Shown: one piece after another, positions 44,450 to 56,330 of the stretch
How the letters are laid out: each line of letters starts with the position of its first letter
How positions within the stretch are numbered: the stretch's first letter is position 1
Assembly: GCA_946902875.1 (NCBI GenBank)
Contig: OX336344.1
Span: 20,543,791-20,607,790 of the forward strand
DNA length: 64,000 nucleotides
From: Nematopogon swammerdamellus
Lineage: Eukaryota; Arthropoda; Insecta; Lepidoptera; Adelidae
Reading direction: 5' to 3'
Notes under the pieces: generated by a model
Databases searched by the model: none
Told to the model about the DNA's origin: nothing
Seen by the model: only the letters and a program-made list of their open reading frames with translations
Made by a program: the position numbers and the translations under genes

Positions 44450-46695
44450 AATCCCCGACGCAAAAAGAGGGGTGTTATAAGTCTGTTTAACGTGTGTATC
44501 TGTGTGTCTGTCTCTAATCGAATGCGGGTTTTTTTTACTCGAAAGCGGGTTTAACCGGGATGGTTCTTAGCTATGTTAACAATCAAGGTAATATAGTAAT
44601 AATGAAGTAATAAAAAATTACGCCTCATGGATGAACCGATTTGGATGCGTTTTTTTTTTTATTATTAGAAAGCGGGTTCAACCGGGATGGTTCTTAGCTA
44701 TGTTAATCAAGGTAATAATGAAGTAATAAAAAATTACGCCTCACGGATGAACCGATTTGGATGCGTTTTTTTTTTATTATTAGAAAGCGGGTTCAACCGG
44801 GATGGTTCTTAGCTATGTTAATCAAGGTAATAATGAAGTAATAAAAAATTACGCCTCACGGATGGACCGATTTGGATGAGGTTTTTTTTATTAGAAAGCG
44901 GGTTTAACCGGGATGGTTCTTAGCTATGTTAGTAATCAACGTACCTAATAATGAAGTAGTAAAAAATTACGCCTCACGGATGGACCGATTTGGATGAGGT
45001 TTTTTTTATTAGAAAGCGGGTTTAACCGGGATGGTTCTTAGCTATGTTAGTAATCAACGTACCTAATAATGAAGTAGTAAAAAATTACGCCTCACGGATG
45101 GACCGATTTGGATGAGGTTTTTTTTATTAGAAAGCGGGTTTAACCGGGATGGTTCCTAGCTATGTTAGTAATCAAGGTACCTAATAATGAAGTAATAAAA
45201 AATTACGCCTCACGGGTGGACCAATTTGGATGAGGTTTTTTTTATTAGAAAGCGGGATTAACCGGGATGGTTCTTAGCTATGTTAGTAATCAAGGTACCT
45301 AATAATGAAGTAATAAAAAATTACGCCTCACGGGTGGACCAATTTGGATGAGGTTTTTTTATTAGAAAGCGGGCTTAACCGGGATGGTTCTTAGCTATGT
45401 TAGTAAACAAGGTACCTAATAATGAAGTAATAAAAAATTACGCCTCACGGGTGGACCAATTTGGATGAGGTTTTTTTTATTAGAAATCGGGTTTAACCGG
45501 GATGGTTCTTAGAGCTATCCTAGTAATCAAGGTCATAATGAAGTAATAAATTATTTAAAAAATAAAAAAACCCGACTGCGTAAAAAAATAACTTTAAATA
45601 AAAACTGAAAAGAAAAAAACAAGTCCAGTAGTCTAGAACTTTGTTAAGTAATATTGAATAACTACACCATTGAAATAGTTTCATGATCGATGCACAAATT
45701 ATAATAAAACAAATAATAAACTCTAATGCGGAACATAGCGTCTTTATCAGTCGGGACCCATTATTGGGAAAATTTCAATGGGTCCCGACTGTTCTCTGTT
45801 CTCCATTATTAATTTTTAGACTCTTGCAAATTATCTCTAATTTTGGCCGCATAGTGAATGATTTGTATAACATGTGGTATACCTTTGGAAAGGGCGTAAA
45901 CTAGGAAACTTTTTAAAAGAAAACGACGCTCTCAATTGGTGTTGTTTTTTTAGATGAATTAAGAAATTAAGATTCTGTCACATTTTTACTCGTTCTCGGG
46001 ACTTTGGTAGGTCAAAAGTTCTTTTCATGGTATTAACTTCATCAAATATTTTTTTCTAAAACAAGGATACATCTTAAAATTCAATAAATTTTATTTCGTG
46101 TTGATACAATCATAAACAAAAAAGTTACAAGGGTTTAAAGTTGGGATTTTGGTAATTTTCAAAAATAAAGAAAAAAAATCGTATCTCCATACCACGTGAC
46201 ACCTGACAAAAGGTATGTTGGGTCAAAACGTTGCAAATGACCCCACTTACCTACAAAAATAAATTTGTCGGTCGATGTGCCGAACACCCTATATAATAAG
46301 AACTTTATCACAGCTCTATTATTATAATAGTGAGAATGGTTGCTAACCAACTTTAAATCGTTATAGATCCTAAATGCTCATTCGAAATGAAAAATGCTAA
46401 GAGAAACCTAAAGATGATTTTCAAATACCTATTCAACGATACCCCACTTAACATAGTTAGTCAACTTTCATTTTTTTCTTTTTCACAATATGGCACCTAG
46501 TTGTCGCCATATTGACTTTTGATTACTGTCATGTCTTTAGTGACACTCGCAAGATTAAGACAAATCGATTGACGTAAGAATCATCAAAATCGGCCCACGC
46601 GTTTGGTCTCTAGTGTGCCACAAAGGAACAAACATACATACATAGGCTGATAAACACATTACCCTCCTTTGCGTCGCGCAGTCGGGTAATAAAAA
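44450..46695. mobile_element. lepidopteran repeat bounded by ccccgacgcaaaaagagggg and cgcgcagtcgggt, internally expanded
   Basis: Left end at 44453, right end about 46688. The 118-bp array lies inside. The class is uncertain; similar elements are common in moths. Confidence 0.5.
44525..45555. repeat. 118-bp tandem array, about nine units
   Basis: Units start attagaaagcgggtttaacc and hold gggatggttcttagctatgt and aaaattacgcctcacggatg. Spacing is 117-125 bp. Confidence 0.92.
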
Positions 46696-46999
46696 TTACG
46701 CCTGCAGGGATGAACCGATTTGGATGCGTTTTTTATTAATATTATATATCAACAAATAGCTCGACAAATCGTTCCAACTGCGTCAAACGCGATGTCATGT
46801 GACTGATGAAGTCACGTCTAAAAGTGCGCAGTTCCCGGCCCGGCCGTTTGTCTCAATTTTTTGTGATGTTAACAGATTAGCAATTAACGAAACGCATCAA
46901 TCTACGGATTCCATTGCTTTTAACTCCCGCGCCTGTGATGCGAACATTTCTTAATTCGCCGAAAGAGACGCAAATAAAACATAAGTTTTTTATGGTTAC

Positions 47000-47165
47000 A
47001 TACCTTAAAAGGAAGAAACGGAACCATTATAAGATCACTCCGGTGTCCGTCCGTCTGTCACAGAGGTTTTTCTCGAAAACTAAGTAACGTTTCTAAGTTC
47101 TAGATCTATGATTATGCCTAATTTCAAGTTTCTACTTGAAATTTGGCATAATCATAGATCTTGAC
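47000..47165. repeat. large palindrome in degraded repeat
   Basis: Arms 47103-47129 and 47134-47161 (agatctatgattatgcc…ggcataatcatagatct) separated by a few bases. Confidence 0.8.
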
Positions 47166-47244
47166 GACGCGCACATATATCGCCAAAAACTAGTTAAAAA
47201 TTTGTTTTACATTAATACGGGGGGTTGAATTTGATAGAAATAAT

Positions 47245-47605
47245 AAAAATCTATTAAGTGCGAGTTTTACTCGCACACGGAGGTTTCTCTATCTATCCGC
47301 TATTATCCGCCTATCTTTTGTCTTATAACATTGCAATGTATAAAAACCTGTGGCGCCATCTATTATTCAATAGTGTGACTAATCGATTTTTAGACGTTTG
47401 TTGTATGAGAGCCCTCCTTAATTTTTAACATTTTCTTATTTTTCTTATTTGTTGTTATATCCGCCATAGTAACACATATTCTGTGAAAATTTCAACGGGC
47501 TACCTATTACGGTTCAAGAGATACAGCCCTCGGACAGACGGACGGACAGAGGGACGGCGGAGGCTTAGTAATAGGCTTCCGTACGGGATACGGAAACCTA
47601 AAAAC
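47245..47605 (+). mobile_element. family E repeat
   Basis: aagtgcgagttttactcgca to cgtacgggatacggaaacct. Confidence 0.75.
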
Positions 47606-47825
47606 GGTTAAATTAATATCGCGTGGGGTATCATTTGAAAGAGCTAACTATAAGGATTCTGAAAATGTATTTTTTATAATTTTATGTTCAGTAGTCTTAA
47701 TGATATAGCTAAAAATGTGCAAAAAAAGACAAATAATAAAAAAAAACGGCCAATTAAGTGGTGATACGGAATACGAAACCCTCGATGCTTGAGTTGGGCT
47801 CTCGGTCTCTTACTCAATACAAAAC

Positions 47826-48372
47826 TGGCCAATAAGCACAAATGTCAGATCGTGCAATGTGTCATCATAACTTCCAGATGCTAGAAAGACCACTGGCCAA
47901 TAAGCACAAATGTCAGATCGTGCAATGTGTCATGATAACGTCCAGATGCTAGAAAGACCACTGGCCAATAAGCACAAATGTCAGATCGTGCAATGTGTCA
48001 TGATAACGTCCAGATGCTAGAAAGACCACTGGCCAATAAGCACAAATGTCAGATCGTGCAATGTGTCATGATAACGTCCAGATGCTAGAAAGACCACTGG
48101 CCAATAAGCACAAATGTCAGATCGTGCAATGTGTCATGATAACGTCCAGATGCTAGAAAGACCACTGGCCAATAAGCACAAATGTCAGATCGTGCAATGT
48201 GTCATGATAACGTCCAGATGCTAGAAATACCACTGGCCAATAAGCACAAATGTCAGATCGTGCAATGTGTCATGATAACGTCCAGAATCCAGATGCTAGA
48301 AAGACCACTGGCCAATAAGCACAAAATTAAATGTCAGAACGTGCAATGTGTCATAATTTATTAACGTCCAGA
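47826..48372. repeat. 68-bp tandem array, eight units
   Basis: Unit: ggccaataagcacaaatgtc, agatcgtgcaatgtgtcatg, ataacgtccagatgctagaa, agaccact. The last units carry small insertions. Confidence 0.93.
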
Positions 48373-48481
48373 TTTTGTTTTAGGGGTTGGATTGATTGAT
48401 TCCGTTGTTTGTTTTATTTTATTCTTCAATAAATCAAATCAATCAATTTCAATCTATCAATTTATTTAAATGTAAACTTTA

Positions 48482-48668
48482 TTGGGCCGATCCCGGCGGC
48501 ATTGCAATGCCGGGCCAACCCGCGACAGGAGTGGAGCAAGCCCCGAACATCCCATCACTTCACAAAAATCAGTTTAATATTCTGGTCCCGCATTGCGGGA
48601 ACTCTCAGATATTAAGCTGAAAAGAACAGATACTACACTTGATCTTAGCCAAAAGGCCGAGAAGCGAT
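48482..48668 (-). ncRNA. U2: U2 snRNA copy 1
   Basis: Reading the minus strand from 48668, the RNA begins ATCGCTTCTCGGCCTTTTGG and continues into GCTAAGATCAAGTGTAGTAT, which carries the GTAGTA branch-site-pairing element. It is followed by an Sm-type TGATTTTTG tract and a GC-rich stem-loop IV. Length about 187 nt, normal for U2. Core component of the major spliceosome that pairs with intron branch sites. The 3' end is estimated. Confidence 0.93.
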
Positions 48669-48785
48669 ACCTGACGGTAGTTTACAACCCCTAATATATC
48701 GTGAAAAAGTTATTTTGACATTGCGTTAAAGTTGGGAAAAAATTTCGTTCCTAGCGCCATCTATGGGCATCTTAAAAACGTGTAG
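48669..48785 (-). promoter_or_regulatory. U2 copy 1 promoter region (PSE candidate)
   Basis: The same roughly 110 bp follows all three U2 copies in + coordinates: tagtttacaacccctaatat, then a gtgaaaaagttattttgac block about 40-60 bp from the start site, the place expected for the snRNA proximal sequence element. Its conservation beside the RNA is the only evidence. Confidence 0.6.
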
Positions 48786-48834
48786 GTAGCCTTAATAGGT
48801 GATTATTACCTACATCGGTGGAAATAAATTAAAG

Positions 48835-49090
48835 GGCTGTATCTTTTGAAGGTAGCCGGTTGAAATTTTCACAGAATATTGTGTTATTGTGGCGGATATC
48901 CTAACAAATAAGTACTTAATAAAAAAAAGTTAAAAAACACGTTTCTTGTACGGGGACGCCGTACCAGAATCAAGCGTCAAACTTGGTGTGATTATTTATA
49001 GAGGTACTGTGCAGGAAAGTGCAACCTCTAACAAAAGTAGACAAATAAATAATTTAAAAAAACCAGCCAAGTGGCAGTCGGACTTGGGCA
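48835..49090 (-). mobile_element. family E repeat, diverged subfamily
   Basis: gttgaaattttcacagaata and ccagccaagtggcagtcgga. Shares tcaagcgtcaaacttggtgt with 49960 and 51550. Confidence 0.6.
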
Positions 49091-49154
49091 CCAAGGTTAC
49101 CGCCAGGACCACAGTTAATTTTTCACTTTTTTAATATATTCTAACATAATTTTA

Positions 49155-49625
49155 AATAAAGTGATCAAGTTCGAGTCGAGCTCGCGTAAAGAGGGTTCCG
49201 TATCATCCCGTTTTCTGTGAGAACTAGAAGGATTGGGATTTTCGTTTACGGTTTCCTGTAAATTAAGGTGTATATCCCATGGTAACATTTTTTTGTTTAA
49301 AGTGGTCAAGTCCGAGTCGAGCTCGCGTACAGAGGGTTACGTACCATCCCGTTTTCTGTGAGAACTAGGAGGATTAGGATTTTTGTTTACGTTTTCCTGT
49401 AAATTAAGGTGTATATCCCATGGTAACATTTTTTTGTTTAAAGTGGTCAAGTCCGAGTCGAGCTCGCATCCATCCCGTTTTCTGTGAGAACTAGAAGGCT
49501 TAGGATTTTTTTTTCAGGTTTTCCTGTAAATTAAATGTACATCCCATAATTTAAAAAAAAAGTGGTCAAGTTCGAGTCGAGCTCGCGTAAAGAGGATTTC
49601 GTACCATCACGTTTTCTGTGAGAAC
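49155..49625. repeat. about 140-bp tandem array, four units
   Basis: agtggtcaagtccgagtcga and ccgttttctgtgagaactag recur at about 49160, 49302, 49440 and 49560; the last spacing is shorter. Confidence 0.88.
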
Positions 49626-49692
49626 TGGAAGGCCTAGGATTTGAGATTAGGGAAAGGGAGGGAGGGGTGAGGAGGGGGATGGGTGGGGGCAA

Positions 49693-49865
49693 GGAGAGGG
49701 AGAGGGAGAGGGAGAGGGAGAGGGAGAGGGAGAGGGAGAGGGAGAGGGAGAGGGAGAGGGAGAGGGAGAGGGAGAGGGAGAGGGAGAGGGATAGGGAGAG
49801 GGAGAGGGAGAGGGAGAGGGAGAGGGAGAGGGAGAGGGAGAGGGAGAGGGAGAGGCAGAGGGAGA
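49693..49865. repeat. GGGAGA hexamer array
   Basis: About 28 units, nearly pure; one gggata and one ggcaga variant. Open in every frame but not a gene. Confidence 0.97.
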
Positions 49866-49918
49866 ATATAAGAGAAACGATCGTTTATTATCATATTTGA
49901 ATTTAGCTAGTAAGTAAT

Positions 49919-50440
49919 AAAAAAAAATAAAAAAACACGTTTTTTGTACGGGGACGCCGTACAAGAATCAAGCGTCAAACTTGGTGTGATAATTTATAGT
50001 GGTGCCGTGCAGCAAAGTTCAACCTCTAACTAAAGTAAAACAAATAATAAAAAAACCAAACGCCCACGTGCTAGTCGGTCATGCACACCTATAGGTTTCG
50101 GTACCACAAAAAAACCTTGAAGAAAACACGTTTCTTGTATGGGGACCCCCCTTAAATTTTTTACTTTTTTATTATTTGCTGTTATATTATATAACACATA
50201 TCCTGTGAAAATTTCAACCAGCTAGCTATTACGGTTCCAAAGATACATAACATACAGCCATCGGACGGACGCACGGATGGACAGACAGACGGACGTTGTA
50301 GGCTGATAGTAATAGGGTTCTGTACGGGGGGGAGGGGGGGGGCAGGGGGGTAGGAAAACCAACAACCGGCCAATTACGTGGTGATACGGAACCCTTCGTG
50401 TGCGAGTCCGACTTTCACTCGGCGGCGGCTGGGTTTTTAG
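49919..50440. mobile_element. family E repeats, overlapping copies
   Basis: Left part matches 48900-49050. Right part in + sense has tgaaaatttcaaccagctag and gacagacggacg, then a G-rich tract. Confidence 0.6.
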
Positions 50441-50615
50441 TTTTTTGGAAATACTCTAAAAGAATCTGTCCAACGTGGTCCTAACAGACCGGAAGGATTC
50501 ATCCAGCCAGCAACCATACCAAACCAACCGGATTATATCGAAAATTTGTTTTAGGTGTTGGATTGATTGCGTTTGTTTTATACTTCAGTCAATCAATTTA
50601 TTTATACTTTATTTA

Positions 50616-50802
50616 TTGGGCCGATCCCGGCGGCATTGCAATGCCGGGTCAACCCGCGACAGGAGTGGAGCAAGCCCCGAACATCCCATCACTTCACAAA
50701 AATCAGTTTAATATACTGGCCCCGCATTGCGGGAACTCTCAGATATTAAGCTGAAAAGAACAGATACTACACTTGATCTTAGCCAAAAGGCCGAGAAGCG
50801 AT
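50616..50802 (-). ncRNA. U2: U2 snRNA copy 2
   Basis: Nearly identical to copy 1 over about 187 nt, with a few substitutions (e.g. GGCC for GACC near 50719). Shares both 5' flank and about 70 bp of 3' flank with copy 1, so the two arose by segmental duplication about 2.13 kb apart. Confidence 0.93.
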
Positions 50803-50915
50803 ACCTGACGATAGTTTACAACCCATAATATATCGTGAAAAAGTTATTTTGACATTGCGTTAAAGTTGGGAAAAAAATGTTCCCTAGCGCCATCTATGGG
50901 CATCTTAAAACGTGT
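50803..50915 (-). promoter_or_regulatory. U2 copy 2 promoter region (PSE candidate)
   Basis: Same block as upstream of copy 1, including gtgaaaaagttattttgac and a more distal agcgccatctatgggcatct. Confidence 0.6.
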
Positions 50916-51319
50916 AAGTGAAGTCATAATAGGTACTTAGAGATCGTCAATTCTAAAAATAAACGCCCCTCCACAAATCTTGATTGTTTCAATGTGGGAG
51001 AGGAAATACCTATTGCAACACTTGCTTGTGTGCGTGCGGCGATTTTACGATTCGACCGCGCAACTAGTCGGTCAACTAATCGCGCGATCAGTTCATTTAT
51101 TGCCTTTGTATGGCGGAGATTCTGTCGTGTGGTCGCGTCATTAATGTACTAGTTGGCCAACAGGTCCGGCTAGATCTAGCCGTTGAATGAATCAGACTGA
51201 ATGCCCAATGACAAAGAACAAATTTGTGTGTATTGCCACGTATTGCGTCTGTAAACCTACTGTGCATGTGAGCGTAAACAAAGTGGAGGGGCGTTCATTA
51301 TAAGATTAGACGAAGGTGT

Positions 51320-51735
51320 TATGGTGGCGGATATTCTAACAAATAAGTAATAAAAAAAGTAAAAAAAAACATGTTTCTTGTACGGGGACGCCGTACAAGA
51401 ATCAAGTTTACCTGCCCAAAACTGGTGAAGAAGGAATGCCAAGAAATATTAATTACAATAATATTACGGTGACGAATGCTAAGAATTAGTGCAAGAAACC
51501 GATTTTTTTTCATACAACATTTAACGGTGACGAATGCGAAATAACCCGTCAAACTTGGTGTGATTATTTATAGTGGTGCGGTGCAGAAAGTGCAACCTAT
51601 AACAAAAGTAAAACAAATCAATAATTAAAAAAAACCGGCAAGTGCCAGTCGGACTTACGCACCGAGGTTTCCGCACCACAAAAAAACACGTTTCTTGTAT
51701 GGGGACCCCAGTTAATTTTTTACTTTTTTTTATAT
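51320..51735. mobile_element. family E repeats, composite
   Basis: tgtttcttgtacggggacgc, tcaaacttggtgtgattatt, then ccggcaagtgccagtcggac. Confidence 0.6.
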
Positions 51736-52258
51736 TCGCCAAAATAACTTTCCCTTCATCATTCTATTCAACTTTCCTTTAGGGCAAGCAACTGTTGAAT
51801 GCATCATGTCCATGCGTCATCCGACCGGAGTCGTTAAAAGCTATGTCCTTATACAACATGTGCGACGAGATGATTCTTCTACTATGTTCGGTCTACTTGG
51901 TGATAAGAAAATCTATAAAAAAAAAAGAGAAACAAGCGCAAGTTGTGGGCACGAAGTTATTTTAAGAATCGAAAAAATGTAATTATTGTAATTATTTTAT
52001 TTGTGTAAAGTTCGTTATTTTGGTCCCAAAGTTGTGGAAAATTCCTGTAGTCTTCAATAAACTGTAGTGTAATATCGTCCGCCATCTTGATGTTGAACGC
52101 TATATTGCACAGAAATCCACGGACCGCGAAACGAACAGGGCTATTCGTAGGTATGCCAAACAGATATTAATAACTAAGAACTCGTAGGATGCCAAACAGA
52201 TATTATTAATTATGAACTGGGAGTGTCCTATTTGATTCCCTGCGAATACACCTACTAG
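51736..52258. other. intergenic/intronic, nothing recognised
   Basis: No feature; the right end carries the 8-bp target duplication CCTACTAG of the next element. Confidence 0.5.
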
Positions 52259-53108
52259 CATCGATGTCTAATTTTATAGATCGAACGTCGCGCGATTTAA
52301 CCTGTACTATGTTTCGTCTTAACAAGTGTGCGTGCATTCACACACAGTATTGTGATACTCACACAAGCACACACTTACATCATATAGTCGTTTCATGTCC
52401 GTAAACGGCGGGCATCGGAGCGCGCCGCGCCTCCTGCCACGAGATACTTTCGTGTTTGCATTTTACACGCCGCCATGCTGTCACGTGACGCGATCCCTAC
52501 GACGTTACTGTCGCTTTCTCACTTGCCTACAGGTGATAAGAGTGAGCGAGAAAGTTGTCATCGCTCGCCCATCGGCGCGATTGTCGTATTTCCGCTCACT
52601 CTTATGATCAGTAGGCAAGTGGGAACGAGAACGCGATATTATAGCTACGTCACACAATCCGTGACATGTCAGCATGGCTTCTTAACACGTCATAACATGC
52701 TCAGGCGAAACAAACAACAACGTTTGTCACTGTTACTCTTGCATAAAACACAGCTTTACTCTTTCTCGTTCGCTCTTTATATTAATTACGTATACAAAAA
52801 TCTGTTTAACATAAAATTTGAGAAAAAAACCAGCAAAATAAATACTTACTGATGGAAGGAGACGCCATTCTTTACGTAATTTCGATCTGAGCTGTTACAA
52901 TACTTGTAACAGCAACCGGGCATGCTGAGCTGAACACACGCACTTTTGCGCCACAGACTCGGTACAGTAAGACTTACGCTCAACACGCGCTGCACACGCC
53001 GTATGAAGCGGCTGTCCGTGAAATCTGCAATTTATGCAGTTCTCGTCGAGAACAAATCGTTTCGGGAGTAATGTATGGGATGGGCATATCTCTAAATATA
53101 CATCAATG
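52259..53108. mobile_element. 850-bp non-autonomous DNA transposon, copy 2
   Basis: Flanked by a perfect 8-bp duplication CCTACTAG (52251-52258, 53109-53116). Near-identical to copy 1 at 29661-30510. An internal hairpin pairs cacttgcctac…gagtgagcg with its complement about 60 bp on. Confidence 0.92.
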
Positions 53109-53394
53109 CCTACTAGGTGGAACAGTGCTATTCGCCGGTGTATGAAGTTAGAGCGTCTTGTCTTGTCCTATTTGATTCTATTCTATCAAAGTGAATGTTT
53201 TGGTAGTTTAAAAAAAATAACCAGGGTTAATTTACAGAAAATAGCGACGCATCTTCTATAATTTAACCCTAACCTAATGTTGAGGCGGCGCGGCGCGCGC
53301 ATGTCGTTTTTGTATCATGCAGAGTATATCTAGAATATCTACGAATAGACACTTCACTTCCGTACGGAACGGACACGGCTATTCGTAAGAGGTG

Positions 53395-53860
53395 GGCGTT
53401 TCAAACCATAAATAGTTTCAAAAACTGTCTATCGGCGCTATAGCTAAAACCCGATATTGGTGTTAGAAGAAACTATTTATCGAAACAAAACTATTTGTCG
53501 GCGCCACGCGCCCGCGCCGGCAACTGGCGAGCGCGGAGCGAGAGCGCGTGAATGTGCGACAAAGACGCCGCAATACGTAAGCGCGAGAGTTCACATGTAA
53601 CCGAATCACGCACGCGCCCAACAGGTATCGCAAAACTGAGGTTTCGTTTGCAGAAACTGTTTATCGAGCAAAACTATTTATTAGCGCACCGCCGACTGCC
53701 GCCGACAACTGGCTGTCGAGGGCGAGCGTGTGGTATCGGGAACTATCGAATAACCGAAGTAACTCGAGCGCGACAGAGACAGCGCGATACGTAAGAGCGA
53801 GAGTCCGCATGTAAACCGACTCCCGCGCGCCATAGTCAACGAGTTATTCTCATAAATAGT
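53395..53860. repeat. diverged two-copy GC-rich repeat
   Basis: aactatttatcgaaacaaaa / aactgtttatcgagcaaaac and caatacgtaagcgcgagagt / cgatacgtaagagcgagagt mark two units. Confidence 0.6.
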
Positions 53861-53869
53861 TTTAAAAAT

Positions 53870-54684
53870 GAGGAATTCCCCGTGGACCAACTGAGTGGTA
53901 CAACTAGTTGTGCCATAGGGAATTCATTTGCCAATTTATTCCCCATGACACAACTATGAAATTCATATCAACTGAGTGTCACAACTAGTTGTGCCATAGG
54001 GAATTTATTCCCCATGACACAACTAGTGTAAAATTGAAATTCATACCACATTTTCGTGTGTTTCATCTCTAAATCACAACATTGAATAACAGAATGACCA
54101 TTTTTGTGATAACGTTTTAAAAAAAATTAAAGAACCAACCTTTATTTGGAAATAAATAAAGTTCTTATTTATATAAATATGAATCATTACCACAACTATG
54201 CACTTTCATCAGATCTAGATTTTTTTATTTACTTATTTCGGCTAGTGTTTTGGGTACGGTGGGGGAGTCTGCGATGATTTTTTTTTATTAATAGTTGTTA
54301 ATTTTACTTTTTTTTTCATTGTTATATTATCAACATGAAATAAATTATCAACATTTACTTACAATATAATCGTATTCTTAGAACATAAAGAAACATTTCT
54401 TACGTTGAAATTTATGTTAAAATATGACGAATCCGAGTGCAGTGTATTGTCTTGTCTTAATAATGTAAGATTTGTTATCGTTATTGAATGCTTGATTATG
54501 TTTAGGGGAAAGAAAATCCATAAATTTAACGTTCCCGATGACACAACTAGGTATTACTACTACTACTAGGTATTACTACTAGTAGTAATTTACTAGTACT
54601 AGGTAGTTGTGTCATTGGGAATCGTTTTCGGGATGGCATGGCACAACTAGTTGTGCCACTCAATTGGTCCACCGGGAACTCCTC
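53870..54684. mobile_element. 815-bp TIR element with subterminal palindromes
   Basis: TIRs GAGGAATTCCCCGTGGACCA and GAGGAGTTCCCGGTGGACCA, 8-bp duplication TTAAAAAT (53862-53869, 54685-54692). The palindrome cacaactagttgtg and its relatives recur near both ends. Confidence 0.88.
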
Positions 54685-54692
54685 TTAAAAAT

Positions 54693-56330
54693 ATAGTTTT
54701 AAATTGGACGTAGATACACCAAAATGTACCAATCCACAATCAACTAGTTTTGAGATAATTGAGTTTAAAGTTTACTTGTGCACTATTCATCCTAAGTAGC
54801 TCTTTTCAGTAACTATTTTATACAATAATTTAGAATAGATTTTAATCTATTTTTTGACACTGAAAAATGGGCTAAAACAAAATCAATTCAAATACTTTTT
54901 CATAAAAAACTTCAGTTGGTACGTTTTTGCATAATAGGGGTTGTCTAATAAAATAATTACACCAAAATATACCAGCAAAGCTTTAGTGTTATAAAAAGGA
55001 AAGATAGAAAAATAATACTTAAAACTAGCAATACTTAAGGTTATAAAAACCAATGCAATCTTATGGAATAAATCTATAGGTATAGACTTTAATATCTGCC
55101 AATTTTTTAGACGCTATTTCTTTCCCATTTGGCCATAATGGCAATAATACGTCTTTTGTCAGCTCGGTCTGGTTTCCCCGAATCCTTTTCCTATGTTAAG
55201 TTCTTTAAAGTTCTCTTCGAAGTTCTTTCTCATGAAAATAATATTTCGATCGCTTTAGTATAATCTCCTATTTCCAGCGAGAGTGCGAAGTCGCCCTGGT
55301 GTCGTAAGTTTTGGGGTTACGAACATAATTAGGTTGTAAAATGACGCGTATCGACGAGAGCTACAAGATTGAGAGAAAAAAAAATTAAACAAGTTTGAGA
55401 GTTTTTGAGGAAATCGCAAAAACCCGCTTAAAATAACCGTTTTTAGGGGGTTTAAAAAGGGCACTTTTAAATATATATTTTAAACATTTATATTTTATAT
55501 TGTAGATTGACTCAATATCTTTGATTGTTTTAAAAAAGTGAAAAATTTGGGAGTTATAATTTTTTTTATTTTCCTTCCTAACGCGAGTTACGAGTCGTCT
55601 TTATCTTACAGTGTGAGTAGTTAAAATGGTGTTCGTGTATGTCCAACATACATTAAGTTTTCGCAAAATTAATAATCGTTGATTGTAACTTTTTTTGTTT
55701 TTTGCGAAAATCGACCAAGCCACGTGGTGGTATGTTTTGGAAAAATAAATAATTACTCCACTTCATAATATTTTATAATAAGCAAAAACGTTCCAAGCCT
55801 CTTGAGACATTTTCGCATAATATGTAGATTGCTTTCATGATTATTTTATCCATCGCAAAAATATTCCAAGCTGCTTGGTTCCTTTTGGTAAATTTCCTTC
55901 TTGGTCAATTCCCATACTTAAGGCCGTGACAAACGCCAACGACCTTGAGCATTCGGGAATTCTACATAATGTACCATGCGACTGCTAATTTCGCTTCGCA
56001 CGTTCAAGTCACATTTAGCGTAGTTTGTCGCTATCAGCCTAAAGAGTTGATGGTTCGGGGTTCGAATCCCACTTTCGTATGTTTTTTTTTTTGCTTTTTT
56101 ATTATTTTAATTATTAAAATGATTGTGGCTTATGTAACTGATGCGTGATTCTAATTTTTTATTTTTTATTATTTTACCTAAATAACATTTTATTGTAATT
56201 TCTTCCAAATTATTTTAGTTCATGTACTTACCACTTTTTATAAACCTCTAAATAGACTATCGATGAAAACTAAAATAAAAATAGGTAGGTAGGTAATAGG
56301 TAGATTAGCCACTTTTTTTTTATTTTGATT
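54693..56330. other. AT-rich region, nothing recognised
   Basis: aaattggacgtagatacacc near 54700 recurs inverted near 63190. A B-box-like ggttcgaatccc at 56057-56072 suggests a SINE relic. No gene. Confidence 0.45.

Noticed and set aside
47826..48372. CRISPR-like regular repeats
   Set aside because: The 68-bp units are contiguous with no unique spacers, and the genome is eukaryotic; a minisatellite.
49634..49964. Pro-Leu / Pro-Ser and Arg-Glu repeat open frames
   Set aside because: Translations of the GGGAGA array; no start context, no conserved sequence.
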